64,000 nt of DNA, taken from positions 22,439 to 86,438 of the forward strand of contig CAKVIC010000009.1 of the NCBI GenBank assembly GCA_934754655.1, in the 5' to 3' direction. The notes under the pieces are model-generated. The model was not told the origin of the DNA and ran no database searches. It saw nothing but the letters and a program-made list of their open reading frames with translations. Position numbers and translations under genes: made by a program. Each line of letters opens with the position of its first letter. Position 1 is the first letter of the stretch. Shown here piece by piece: positions 15,594 to 24,819 of this stretch. Source of the stretch: an uncultured Candidatus Melainabacteria bacterium (GTDB taxonomy: Bacteria > Cyanobacteriota > Vampirovibrionia > Gastranaerophilales > Gastranaerophilaceae).

Positions 15594-16862
15594 TTAGGTT
15601 TTATTTTTTGATTGAAAATAATTGACAAGCAAAATATTACTAATATTCATTAAAGATAATGTTGCAAATATTTTTGCAATTGTAGATTGGTTAAACCCTT
15701 TTCCGAGTTTTGCAATAATTCTAGCAAGAAGAAGTATTCCAACTGTATTATAAAGAGTTTCTTTAACAATATTATTTTGAATTGTTGTTTGTTCATGCCT
15801 CTTTTGATATTGTTTAGAAGAAAATGTTTCTATAAATTCTTTTTGTGTCTCTTGGGCAATTTTCATTTCTTCATTATTTAGTGCGAATTTTTTTAACATT
15901 GTGTTTTTCATTAAAGTTAAATCTTCAAGTCTTTGTATTTCTTTTTTGTACTTAGATTTATTTTTTAAATAATCGAATGTTGTTGCCATTGTATCTTTGG
16001 GATTATTAATATTATTAAGACAATCATCTTTTGCCTTATATTTAGAAATCTTTTCTACATCGCATTTTGATGAAAAGGTTGAAAATGGCATTAACATTGT
16101 TATTAAAGTTATATAATTCAATATCATTTTAGAATCTCTTTTTTTTATGTATTTGTTTATTAATAAAAAAAGAGTACTGTTTATTGCTACAAACCCAATA
16201 TTGAGTGTGTTAATGCCTTTATTAATTTTATTAAAATAATCTTCTTGTTTGTTTTCTATTTCTTTAATAATTTTTTGAGTGTCTGATGTTGATAAAGTAT
16301 CATTATATTTTAAATTTGTGGCATCTTTATTAATTTTTTTTAAATATTTAATATTTTTTGAAAAATGTAAATTTCCATTGTACTCAAAAGTGTTTGAATA
16401 TTTTGAATTTAGAATTTGTTCGTAAATGGGATTTTTCTTTATATTAAATTCTATTTCATCAGTTTGTGTTACAAATATTTTAGGATTTGTTAATTCTGTA
16501 TTTAGTGTTTTTTTAGTGGTTAAACTTTCTGATTTTATCATGTTATCAGTTTTATATTTATTAAAAAAATGGAATCCTAATGCTAATGCAACTCCGCCAA
16601 GTGTCATAAATTTAATGTTTTTATAAAAGTTAAATATATTTTTCTTTATTAAAGTTGGAGAAATTGCAGCAATGGTGGATAATTGTGATAAAATTATTAT
16701 AAATAATAAAAACATTGAATTAACGGCATCTGTAGTTTTTTTTAATTCATAATTATTATTAATATCAATAGTATTAAGAGCGTTGATGATTGTTCTTTTT
16801 TTTGCAATATCAACTTGATTTAAATTATTTGTACTAGGATTTATCCCTATAACACTCACCAT
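15594..16862 (-). CDS. multi-pass membrane protein of unknown function
   Basis: A 422-residue protein I do not recognise. Hydrophobic helices are visible at about residues 46-70, 84-102, 222-240, 250-270 and two near 370-415. Between them are Lys/Asn-rich soluble stretches; the middle one (about 105-215) contains paired Cys-free polar helices. A frame from GTG at 16868 exists, but ATG at 16862 has an AAGGTGG site 6 nt upstream. The strongly Asn/Lys/Ile-rich composition suggests lineage-specific or acquired DNA. It converges on the glycine-zipper array, separated by 96 nt. No function is proposed. Confidence 0.7.
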   Translation of the reverse strand: MVSVIGINPSTNNLNQVDIAKKRTIINALNTIDINNNYELKKTTDAVNSMFLLFIIILSQLSTIAAISPTLIKKNIFNFYKNIKFMTLGGVALALGFHFFNKYKTDNMIKSESLTTKKTLNTELTNPKIFVTQTDEIEFNIKKNPIYEQILNSKYSNTFEYNGNLHFSKNIKYLKKINKDATNLKYNDTLSTSDTQKIIKEIENKQEDYFNKINKGINTLNIGFVAINSTLFLLINKYIKKRDSKMILNYITLITMLMPFSTFSSKCDVEKISKYKAKDDCLNNINNPKDTMATTFDYLKNKSKYKKEIQRLEDLTLMKNTMLKKFALNNEEMKIAQETQKEFIETFSSKQYQKRHEQTTIQNNIVKETLYNTVGILLLARIIAKLGKGFNQSTIAKIFATLSLMNISNILLVNYFQSKNKT

Positions 16863-17242
16863 ATACACCCACCTTGACTATATAATACAATAATATAAAA
16901 AATTTTTCAATAAATAAAAAAATCTTATAGATTCTCCAATTAAGCATAAATATTCTGTTAACAATTCTTAATAACCACTTTACTGTAAAAAAATTTTGTT
17001 TTAGTATTCAAATAAGAAAAGTGTGTAACTTTTGAGGGTATATGTATGAAAAAGGTATTAACAAATGACGGTGTGACATGAAGTTTATGTATAAAAATTG
17101 TTAGATGAGAAATTGTCAAATGGTTAATGTGTGAGTGTTAAAAAAGGTGTTTTATATTTTAAATAAAATTATAATATAATTTTTATTAAATGAATACAAA
17201 AACCCTTATATTTTGTGTTATAATGCCTTGGGAGAGAGAATT
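16863..17242 (+). promoter_or_regulatory. gene-free gap with extended -10 promoter of ruvA
   Basis: This 380-nt gap has no convincing gene; an 11-codon frame at about 17047 has no support. It ends with TATAAT at 17219-17224 preceded by TGT (extended -10). Transcription would start near 17231, giving ruvA a leader of about 12 nt. Upstream, around 16960, lies TTAACAATTCTTAA, also found once near 14178 before the glycine-zipper array. Confidence 0.5.
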
Positions 17243-17851
17243 ATGTTTGACTATTTAAAAGGTATTATTTCAGATAAAAGAAAATCTGTAAAAGGAAATT
17301 ATGTAACTATTGAGGTTGCAGGTGTTGGATATTTATTAGAAGTTACAGACAATGATTTTGTGCAACTTAATACAAGTGAAACTGTGCAAAAAATGTATAC
17401 TTCACTCATACATAGAGAAGATGCAATGTTATTGTATGGCTTTTCAGCAAAAGAAACTCGAGATATTTTTCAAATACTTCTTTCTGTATCAGGCGTTGGG
17501 GCGAAAATGGCAATTGCACTTTTGAGCGAATTTGATACTTATGATTTAATTTCATTGGTAATAGATGGGAATTTTAAAGAGCTAACACGTGCAAAAGGGG
17601 TTGGTCCAAAATTAGCACAAAAAATTATTCTTGAACTTAAAGATAAATTAATGAAAGCGGATGTGCCTAAAATATCGAACCCTAAAATACCGCAGAATCA
17701 AGCAGTGCTTGATGCTCAAACAATTATGGAATCATTAGGGTATGAAAATCAAGAAATTGAAAATGCGCTAGCGCGTATTTTACCAACAATAGAAAATGCC
17801 GATAATGCAGAAGAAATTTTACGAAAAGCATTGACGTGCTTGTCAACCTAA
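17243..17851 (+). CDS. ruvA: Holliday junction branch migration protein RuvA
   Basis: A 202-residue RuvA. The N-terminal OB fold begins MFDYLKGI. Two helix-hairpin-helix motifs follow (LLSVSGVGAKMAIALL and AKGVGPKLAQKII), then a C-terminal RuvB-interacting three-helix domain. It binds four-way junctions and recruits RuvB. A frame from 17213 would start upstream of the predicted transcription start, so ATG at 17243, with GGGAGAG upstream, is chosen. ruvB and ruvC are not adjacent; ruvC is at 54.4 kb. Confidence 0.95.
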   Translation: MFDYLKGIISDKRKSVKGNYVTIEVAGVGYLLEVTDNDFVQLNTSETVQKMYTSLIHREDAMLLYGFSAKETRDIFQILLSVSGVGAKMAIALLSEFDTYDLISLVIDGNFKELTRAKGVGPKLAQKIILELKDKLMKADVPKISNPKIPQNQAVLDAQTIMESLGYENQEIENALARILPTIENADNAEEILRKALTCLST

Positions 17852-17882
17852 TAATAAACAATAACAATATTTAAATTAAAGC

Positions 17883-17916
17883 TAGCATTAGGATTGAAGA
17901 TTTTCTAATGCTAACT
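17883..17916. terminator. hairpin between convergent ruvA and the modular protein gene
   Basis: The 9-bp perfect inverted repeat TAGCATTAG / CTAATGCTA has a 13-nt loop. The T runs on either side are weak, so termination is plausible but not certain. Confidence 0.5.
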
Positions 17917-17938
17917 TATTAAATTTTAATAATATTTA

Positions 17939-20512
17939 TTAATACCAGTTATCAGTTATAATATTGCTTAAGACATATTGCATTTTTGCTTGTAATTCTT
18001 GAGCAGGAATGTATATAACAGTATTATTACGGTCTTTTTCCATTGCTCCAATTACAATTTGGTTACCACCAGTTGTTTCAACGACATTACTTACATTTTC
18101 ATATAAATTGTCGCCCCCTTTGCTTGACAAGCCACATTTTATAAATTTTTGATAAGGTTCAGTTCCATGTCCATAAGTTGTATTATTACCAGTATTTTTA
18201 GTCGCACCTGCTTGTGTTGGAAAATCTTTAAATTTTATTGCTGTTTCTACTAATTTACCAAAATATGTTGCAGTACAATCTATTGCTTCATTAATTTCTC
18301 CATCGGTCCAACCATCGGCAATCAAAGTAGCTCTAGATTTTTCTAACGCAGCTTCAACTACTGATACAACACCAGTTCTAACACCTCCTGCTGAGTTTCT
18401 CTTGATACTTGCTTGTATTGCATTTGGTATAGTACTTCCTAAGATACTTGATAAATTTGATTTCATCGTATTTTTATTACGTCCGCCTTCCGTTTGATAT
18501 GGCATCATAATAGTTTCATCAATTGAACGGTATTTTGGATTTACGTATATAGTTTTAGTTGAAACAATATTACCATTGCTATCTACGCAATTAATATTAA
18601 AATCAAAATGTGTGTTAATATCTTCTGCAAATATAATTTTATCATTTAATATACTAACAAGATTAGAATGTTTGCTTGGTGAAATATCTGTTAATGTAAA
18701 ATTATAGCCTTGAGATTTTAAGTCTGAGTAATTTTGACAAAAAGTATATGATGTTCCCATAGGGTTTATTCCATTTATAATAGTTGAATTCCAATCAATT
18801 TTTTTATCAGCTTCTTTTTGTGGATCAGGCTTAATAAAAATAGTCATTGTTTGTGTTATTTTTGTAGTGTTACCGTTAGCATCCGTTGATGTTGCTTCAA
18901 CTGTGATTGGATATGAACCAGCATCTTTTCCAATAGCGTTAATGTATAATTTACCATTTTTCATCGTAATTAAACCGTTATTGTCACCAATGTATTTTAT
19001 GCTATTGCTATTATTGTCATTGGTCCAAGTGTAAGCATCATTTATAGTTTTTGCTTCTCCAGAATTTAACATGAAATTAGTCGCTTTAAAGTTTACGACA
19101 TTAGTGTTAACCGGATTATCCTCAATACGTGTAGCGCTTTCTTTGACAACTAATTTAATATTAATTGTTTTAGTTTCAATAGGAGTTGATTCACCGGGGT
19201 TGCAACATTTAACAGTGACAGGAATGGTATGTGTTCCTGCATTTAAAGCTGTCGCATTAACAGTTAATTTTCCACCACTAAATTTTATAACTTCGTCAGA
19301 ATATCCGCCTCCAACATTAATATAGTTATCTTTTGCATCATCAGCCCAAGAGTATACATTATTAAATGTTTGGTTTGCTTGAGAAACTGTAAAAGAAGTT
19401 TTTTTGAAAGAAACAAAACCTAAATCTGTTCCAGACGGTAATGGTTTGCTATAACTACCATTTCCTGGCAAAGTCGGATTTATTAAAATGCCACTGCCAG
19501 TGCCAGTGCCAGTGCCAGTGCCAGTGCCAGTGCCACCACTATTATTGCCTGCTTTAATTTCAGCAATCATATCTTTGCATTCTTGAGAATTCTCAAAATT
19601 GCGAGCTTCTGCCATTAATTCAGCATAAGTTTTTCTTTCAGAATTGCTACATAATCTATCAGTAAATAATTTTTGGTATTTGTTTAAAATTTTGCTATAT
19701 TTAGGGTCTGTAAGAACATAAGCGTTCCCGTCCTCATCATAAACTGTGTCATAAGAATCTCTGATAGCTGTAAGCGTAATATTGGCTTTTTGAATTGCGT
19801 TAAGCTCAATTCTAGCTCCGCTTTCACCAGTTTCAATAATTGTATCAACATAAGCTTTGATGGCTGTGCGAATTTGATTCTTTAAATCTTGTGGGTTTAA
19901 TCTTTCTGTCGTATTTGATGCATCATAAATTATTTGAGAATAAACAGCAACAAGTTCTGGGTCATCAGCATAAGCGTATTTTCCTAAGCTTACTAAATCT
20001 TCATATTGTGAAGCTGTATTCAAAAATAACTCTTTTAAATATTCATTTACATATTTGTTTGCATAAGTTTCATTGATTAATCTGTTTAAATTGTTTTCAT
20101 TCATTAAACCTTGTAATTCTTCCGCAGTAGTACATTCACTCATTTTATCCAAAAGAGCATTTTTAACATCATTTGCAATATCTGCAGGTAAATTTTGTTG
20201 ATTTAACCAATTTTTTACTTTATCAAACATTTCAATATATTTTTGCATAACTTCGGTTTCATCTTTGTCCAAAGCCCCATAATTACTAACATTTGTGCCT
20301 CTTGCACAACCATTTCCTTTATTAATATCAAGGGTATCAAAAAAAGCATTAATTTCTGAAGCAGAAATTTTGCCATTATAATTTGTTTGTATAAACTGTG
20401 AAAATTCATTCTTAGTTACTGCGCTATCTTTATTTGTGTCAGCATCTTTAATCCATTTTGTACCATAATTCGCTAAAAATTTCTTAATCTCGTTGATACC
20501 GTTTGAACTCAT
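17939..20512 (-). CDS. large modular EF-hand / Ig-like repeat protein
   Basis: An 857-residue protein of unknown function. Residues 25-36 form a canonical EF-hand calcium loop (D25, N27, D29, E36). A mostly helical region of about 300 residues follows, then a Thr-Gly linker near residues 328-340. After that come two Ig/cadherin-like beta repeats (about 370-460 and 475-565), another beta region, and a helical/mixed C-terminal domain from about 690 containing RTGVVSVVEAALEKSRA. There is no signal peptide or membrane segment. A surface or exported protein is likely from the modules, but the route would have to be signal-independent. SD AAGGAG precedes the ATG. It converges on ruvA. Confidence 0.75.
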   Translation of the reverse strand: MSSNGINEIKKFLANYGTKWIKDADTNKDSAVTKNEFSQFIQTNYNGKISASEINAFFDTLDINKGNGCARGTNVSNYGALDKDETEVMQKYIEMFDKVKNWLNQQNLPADIANDVKNALLDKMSECTTAEELQGLMNENNLNRLINETYANKYVNEYLKELFLNTASQYEDLVSLGKYAYADDPELVAVYSQIIYDASNTTERLNPQDLKNQIRTAIKAYVDTIIETGESGARIELNAIQKANITLTAIRDSYDTVYDEDGNAYVLTDPKYSKILNKYQKLFTDRLCSNSERKTYAELMAEARNFENSQECKDMIAEIKAGNNSGGTGTGTGTGTGTGSGILINPTLPGNGSYSKPLPSGTDLGFVSFKKTSFTVSQANQTFNNVYSWADDAKDNYINVGGGYSDEVIKFSGGKLTVNATALNAGTHTIPVTVKCCNPGESTPIETKTINIKLVVKESATRIEDNPVNTNVVNFKATNFMLNSGEAKTINDAYTWTNDNNSNSIKYIGDNNGLITMKNGKLYINAIGKDAGSYPITVEATSTDANGNTTKITQTMTIFIKPDPQKEADKKIDWNSTIINGINPMGTSYTFCQNYSDLKSQGYNFTLTDISPSKHSNLVSILNDKIIFAEDINTHFDFNINCVDSNGNIVSTKTIYVNPKYRSIDETIMMPYQTEGGRNKNTMKSNLSSILGSTIPNAIQASIKRNSAGGVRTGVVSVVEAALEKSRATLIADGWTDGEINEAIDCTATYFGKLVETAIKFKDFPTQAGATKNTGNNTTYGHGTEPYQKFIKCGLSSKGGDNLYENVSNVVETTGGNQIVIGAMEKDRNNTVIYIPAQELQAKMQYVLSNIITDNWY
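19495..19535 (+). repeat. hexanucleotide tandem repeat encoding a Thr-Gly linker
   Basis: Six perfect copies of TGCCAG (19495-19530) plus a partial copy lie within the modular gene. On the coding strand they give alternating Thr-Gly. The unit is six bases, so copy-number change would alter linker length without a frameshift. Confidence 0.95.
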
Positions 20513-20685
20513 GTCGTTCTCCTTTTGCTTTTTTCCCTATGTATCATGTATATCGGCATTTTTTTGAGAAACTTTAGTGATTTTAAGTAAATTGTTACAA
20601 ATATTTACATTTTGAATCCAGACGAAATCTGTTTAGATGTGGAATATATAGAAAATCTTATATAAAATAATATAACTACGTTTTT

Positions 20686-21000
20686 TTAAAAGGTAAAATA
20701 TCTATCAAAATCAACATCATCAAAATTTGATAGTAAATAAACTAATTCATCATCATCATCGAGACGTTGGTAATTATATTCGTCAAAAAGCCAATATTTA
20801 GGGTTGATTCCTTTTACTCGAACTACATCTTTGGCTTTTAATACATTTAATTTTTTCTTAACGATATCAATAGGGATTCCGACTAATTTCGCAAGCTCAA
20901 CCGCAGTAATACCTTCTTCATTACTGTATTTTTCTGGGGTAAGGAACATGAGTTCCAAACCAATCATTTTTAATTCTTTGTCTTCTGTTGCTGAACTCAT
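20686..21000 (-). CDS. small winged-helix DNA-binding protein
   Basis: A 104-residue protein. Residues about 10-75 have a winged-helix pattern: a helix with a TPEKYSNEEGITAVELAKLVG turn-helix, then a recognition helix IDIVKKKLNVLKAKDVVRVKG and a wing. The last 30 residues are very acidic (LDDDDELVYLL) and end in an aromatic tail. The fold suits a small transcription regulator of MarR/TrmB type, though an acidic tail could bind a partner instead. It is divergent from the MFS gene at 21139, a common arrangement for a regulator and its target. Confidence 0.65.
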   Translation of the reverse strand: MSSATEDKELKMIGLELMFLTPEKYSNEEGITAVELAKLVGIPIDIVKKKLNVLKAKDVVRVKGINPKYWLFDEYNYQRLDDDDELVYLLSNFDDVDFDRYFTF

Positions 21001-21102
21001 ACAAATATTATAACTCGTTTTTATAAAATTTTATCATTTTTTTATATTAATTATAAAGAATTTAGAAAGTGAAATTCCTTTAAATTTATGTATAAAGGGT
21101 AT

Positions 21103-21131
21103 TTGATTAATTTTCATGATTAAAATATAAT
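21103..21131 (+). promoter_or_regulatory. promoter of the MFS gene, apparently leaderless
   Basis: TTGATT at 21103-21108, a 17-nt spacer and a perfect TATAAT at 21126-21131. The predicted start point (21138) is one base before the ATG at 21139, and no Shine-Dalgarno site is present. Confidence 0.7.
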
Positions 21132-21138
21132 TAAAATT

Positions 21139-22323
21139 ATGCTAGACTTGAAAAAATGCCAAAAAGAGGGAAATGCAATTAAATGGCTAAGTACAGCACA
21201 TTTAACTTGCGATTTATATAATAGTTTTTTAAATCCTTTAATGCCTTTTATAGCTGCAAAATTAGGATTTACAATGGCTATTGCAACAATAATTATGGGG
21301 ATTTCTCATATATGCTCAAATTTGTTGCAACCAATTTTTGGTTTTTTTGCGGATAATATTTATAAAAGATTTTTTATTTTTTGGGGTGTATTGTTATCAT
21401 CAATTTTTATTCCACTAGCAATACTTGCACCAAATATATTTTTGCTAACAATGTTCATGGTTTTAGGCTCTCTCGGCGGTAGTTTATTTCATCCACAGGC
21501 TTTTGGGTTTATTAATTATTTTTCAAAAAGTTCGTGTGCTAATAATATGGGCTTATTTATATGCTTTGGAGCGATTGGCTTTGCTTTGGGACCGTTAGTT
21601 GTTACTTTTATTATGCAATATGCTGGACTTGAAAAGATTATTTATACTTCTATATTTGGCTTAATTGTGACGGCTGTGATGTTTGTTTTTGTTCCTAAGC
21701 TTTCTAATATTCCAAGAAAGCCTGAACCGCATAAAAAATTTTTAGCTTCATTAAAAGAATTGTTATCTAATAAACAAATTGATATCTTAATAGTTATTGC
21801 CACAATGAAAGCTTTAATTACAATGAGTTTTAATATTTTATTGCCATTTTTATGGAAAGAAATGGGGCATTCACCTTTTTATATCGGTTGTGCTTTATTT
21901 TTATTTATATTTGTTGGTTCTATTTCTTCATACATTAGTCCACATGTTGAACGTAAATATGGCGCAGCTCCCGTAATTTATTTTTCTATGCTTACTACAT
22001 TACCTTTAGTAGCATTGTTTTGTATATTTTTGGATAAACCTGTTATATCTTTAATAATATACGCAATAACAGGTTTTACAACAAATTTTGCTCAACCGGT
22101 AATTGTAGTTTTAGCTCAAGATACTTTACCTAAATACAAAAGTTTGGTTTCTGGTTTTATGAATGGTTTTTGTTGGGGAATTGTTGCAGTAACTCTATCT
22201 TTCATCGGAGCTGTTGCTCAAAAAATAGGTATAATCAATGTTTTATTAATACTTTCAACAATTCCTGCAATTTGTTCGTTTTTTGTTAAATATTTGAATT
22301 TTTCAACAAAAAGTGCTGAATAA
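21139..22323 (+). CDS. MFS transporter, fosmidomycin-resistance (Fsr)-like
   Basis: A 394-residue major facilitator with twelve predicted helices. It has the Fsr-branch pattern: AHLTCDLYNSFLNPLMPFI in helix 1, SSNLLQP-like QPIFGFFAD in the helix 2-3 loop and GSLFHPQAFG in helix 4. Family members export fosmidomycin or related small molecules, but the natural substrate here is unknown. The ATG lies one base past the predicted transcription start, so the message is probably leaderless. The divergent winged-helix gene may regulate it. Confidence 0.8.
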   Translation: MLDLKKCQKEGNAIKWLSTAHLTCDLYNSFLNPLMPFIAAKLGFTMAIATIIMGISHICSNLLQPIFGFFADNIYKRFFIFWGVLLSSIFIPLAILAPNIFLLTMFMVLGSLGGSLFHPQAFGFINYFSKSSCANNMGLFICFGAIGFALGPLVVTFIMQYAGLEKIIYTSIFGLIVTAVMFVFVPKLSNIPRKPEPHKKFLASLKELLSNKQIDILIVIATMKALITMSFNILLPFLWKEMGHSPFYIGCALFLFIFVGSISSYISPHVERKYGAAPVIYFSMLTTLPLVALFCIFLDKPVISLIIYAITGFTTNFAQPVIVVLAQDTLPKYKSLVSGFMNGFCWGIVAVTLSFIGAVAQKIGIINVLLILSTIPAICSFFVKYLNFSTKSAE

Positions 22324-22338
22324 ATTAAAAAAGATAAA

Positions 22339-22749
22339 TTATTTTATGTAGAAAAAATCTAAAGAAAGTGGATGTTGCATGTCGTTCATTGAAAAAACTT
22401 GCATTACATATCGTCCGCCTTCATAAAACGTAAAATAATCAGTATAATAATAACGCTCTTCTTTCATTAATCTTACATCTTTTGTTCTAACAACTTCATA
22501 GCCACCGGTTGAAGCTTTGTCAGTCATTTTAAAAACCTGTATCCTTATATAATCACAATCCATGCGTTTTGGCGCAATAAATAAGTAATAAACGCGTTCA
22601 CCTTTAGTAAAATTAATATCATCACATAAAGCATTTTCTTTTGTTATAGGTTGTTTATTAAAAAGAATTATACCTCTTTGATATACGCAACCGCACAGCA
22701 AGGATGCAAAAATACTAACTAAAAGAAATAACTTTAATATTTGTTTCAT
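22339..22749 (-). CDS. small predicted lipoprotein
   Basis: A 136-residue protein with a type II signal peptide: hydrophobic residues 4-18 and a lipobox ending at Cys21 (LLCGC). The mature part is about 115 residues, probably beta-rich, with several aromatic-tipped strands (RVYYLFIAP, RYYYTDYFTFYEGG). I do not recognise a family. Its start overlaps the stop of the TPR gene by one base (TAATG), so the two are almost certainly co-translated. The lipoprotein may act with the TPR protein at the cell envelope. Confidence 0.75.
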   Translation of the reverse strand: MKQILKLFLLVSIFASLLCGCVYQRGIILFNKQPITKENALCDDINFTKGERVYYLFIAPKRMDCDYIRIQVFKMTDKASTGGYEVVRTKDVRLMKEERYYYTDYFTFYEGGRYVMQVFSMNDMQHPLSLDFFYIK

Positions 22750-24758
22750 TATCTATCTTCCAAAAGTTTAATTTTTTGGTTAACGATATTTAACATTCTT
22801 TCATCTTTTTCGATACCACTATATAAATAATAATATTCTAAAGCTTTATCTGTCATATCTTTTTGTTCATAAGCCATTGCTAAAGAATAATAAGCATAAG
22901 GGTATTCTGGCGATAATGAAATAACTTTTTCAAAGCATTTTATGCATTCATCATATTTTTTTTGATTTGCAAGAACAAGACCTTTGTTAAAATACGCTTC
23001 AACGCTATCAGAATCAAGGCTTAAAATTTTGTTATAAAAACTTAGGGCTTTATCATTGTAACCTTGTAGTTTATAAATATTGGCGATTTTCATTAAAGTT
23101 GTTTTATCTGATGGAATATATATTACGGCTTTTGTGTAACAATCAATAGCTTCGTCATAATTTTGGCGAGCATAAGCGCTATCACCATTTTTTATTAAAA
23201 CATCATAAGTTACAGCTTGTTCGTTTATTTGTGTTTTCTTTTCGACATTACAATTTTTATTTTCAGATTTTGCTAACAATTCTTTATTAGAACTTCTTAA
23301 TCTTGCTAAATCATTTGCATAATCAGCATTTCCCGGTGCAAGTGATACCGCTTTTGAATAAGCTTCATAAGCAACTTCTGTGCAACCCATTTTTTCATTG
23401 GCTTTTGCATAGCCATAATAAGCAACAGGTTCTTTGTTATTCATATTTATAGCATCTTCAAAATATAAAATAGCTTGACCATAATCTTCTTTTTCATATA
23501 AATCATAGCCATAAGCTAGTGTTGCAGACATTAAATTCTTTTCAATTCTTTCATTAGGTTGTTTTTCTAAAATTGATTTATAAAGTTCAATAGCTGCAAT
23601 ATAATTATTCATTGCATGTAAAGTTAAGGCTTTATTGGCAAGGAGTTCAATATTATCCGGTTCTGATTTTAAAGCGAAATTATAGAATTTTAGAGCGTTT
23701 ACATAGTCGCGTTTTCTATGATAAGCGTAGGCTAATTCTTTTTTAGTTTCAATGTCAGAAGTATCCTTAGAATAAGATTTTTCTAAATTAAATAGTGCTA
23801 AATCCCAATTATCTAGTTTTTTATAAACCAATCCTAAGTTTTTATACGCATCTGCATCTTCAGGGAAAGCTTTTAAATATTCTTTGTATTGTTCAATAGC
23901 ATCATCATATTTCCCCATATTGCCTAATAAATTTGCGTAATCAAATTTAAGCTCTACAAGTTTTGGATTTAAATAGAAAGCTTTTCTAAAATTGTCGAGA
24001 GCTTTTTCGTTTTCACCAATATTTTGATATGAAAGTGCGAGAATGCCTATAATTGAAGTATTGTCATTGTCATTTTGTAAAGCTTTTTCTAGCATTGTTG
24101 TCGCCGCAGAATATTGTTTTGTGTCAAACAAAGCGATACCATATTTTTTATATTCACTAAATGCTGAAGGAAATTTTTTGTATATAGTTGAATAAATTTC
24201 GCATGCTTTTTCTGGCTGTTTCGACAGATAATAAACATTAGCAAGGTTTTCATTTGCTTCTATATGGTCAGGATAAGCATTTAAAAAATCTTGATAATAT
24301 TCAATTGCGTTATCGTAATTTTTTCTAAAATATTCAATGTTTGCTAAATTTAAATAATTATATTTATATTCAGGATAGATAGATTGGGCTTGGTTAAAAG
24401 AATTGAAAGCATTTTCATAATCGCCTAATGTTTGTAAAATGTTTCCCATGCTAATATAAATAAAGGCATCGTTAGGTCTTAAGTGAACAGCCTTTTTGTA
24501 TGCAGATAATGCTTGTTCATATTCTCCGATATCAGAATAAAGTCCTGCCATTTTTGTATAAAGCATGGCATCTTCGCCGTTTATATCAATAGCTTTTTGA
24601 ATAGCTTCAATTGCAGATTTATAATCGTTTTTATATTCATAAGCACATGCCTGTTGATAAAGAGCATGAGCCTCTTTTGACATCTTAGCCTCTACGTTTG
24701 GCTGTAATGCTAATGTGCATATTAAAAACAACAATACATTTATTTTTTTTAAGTTCAT
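22749..24758 (-). CDS. exported protein of tandem TPR repeats
   Basis: A 669-residue protein with a signal peptide (about residues 1-24, ending VEA-K) and about fifteen TPR units of 34 residues. These carry the usual W/Y-A-x-G-Y and A-x-x-x-P spacing, seen in NEYEQALSAYKKAVHLRPNDA-type segments. A non-TPR, Lys-rich gap lies near residues 470-510. TPR arrays bind partners; no enzyme is present. It is co-translated with the downstream lipoprotein, which suggests a periplasmic or outer-membrane complex. Confidence 0.88.
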   Translation of the reverse strand: MNLKKINVLLFLICTLALQPNVEAKMSKEAHALYQQACAYEYKNDYKSAIEAIQKAIDINGEDAMLYTKMAGLYSDIGEYEQALSAYKKAVHLRPNDAFIYISMGNILQTLGDYENAFNSFNQAQSIYPEYKYNYLNLANIEYFRKNYDNAIEYYQDFLNAYPDHIEANENLANVYYLSKQPEKACEIYSTIYKKFPSAFSEYKKYGIALFDTKQYSAATTMLEKALQNDNDNTSIIGILALSYQNIGENEKALDNFRKAFYLNPKLVELKFDYANLLGNMGKYDDAIEQYKEYLKAFPEDADAYKNLGLVYKKLDNWDLALFNLEKSYSKDTSDIETKKELAYAYHRKRDYVNALKFYNFALKSEPDNIELLANKALTLHAMNNYIAAIELYKSILEKQPNERIEKNLMSATLAYGYDLYEKEDYGQAILYFEDAINMNNKEPVAYYGYAKANEKMGCTEVAYEAYSKAVSLAPGNADYANDLARLRSSNKELLAKSENKNCNVEKKTQINEQAVTYDVLIKNGDSAYARQNYDEAIDCYTKAVIYIPSDKTTLMKIANIYKLQGYNDKALSFYNKILSLDSDSVEAYFNKGLVLANQKKYDECIKCFEKVISLSPEYPYAYYSLAMAYEQKDMTDKALEYYYLYSGIEKDERMLNIVNQKIKLLEDR

Positions 24759-24819
24759 TTCTTTCAGCCCTCAATATAATTTTATCAGAAAAAAACTCTT
24801 TTAACATATTTTAGATTAT

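Noticed and set aside
17047..17082. 11-codon frame before ruvA
   Set aside because: It is too short, has no conserved feature and no stop-start coupling.
17213..17242. N-terminal extension of ruvA by 10 codons
   Set aside because: It starts upstream of the predicted transcription start and is absent from the RuvA family.
19495..19535. On/off phase variation of the modular gene
   Set aside because: The repeat unit is six bases, so slippage cannot shift the frame.
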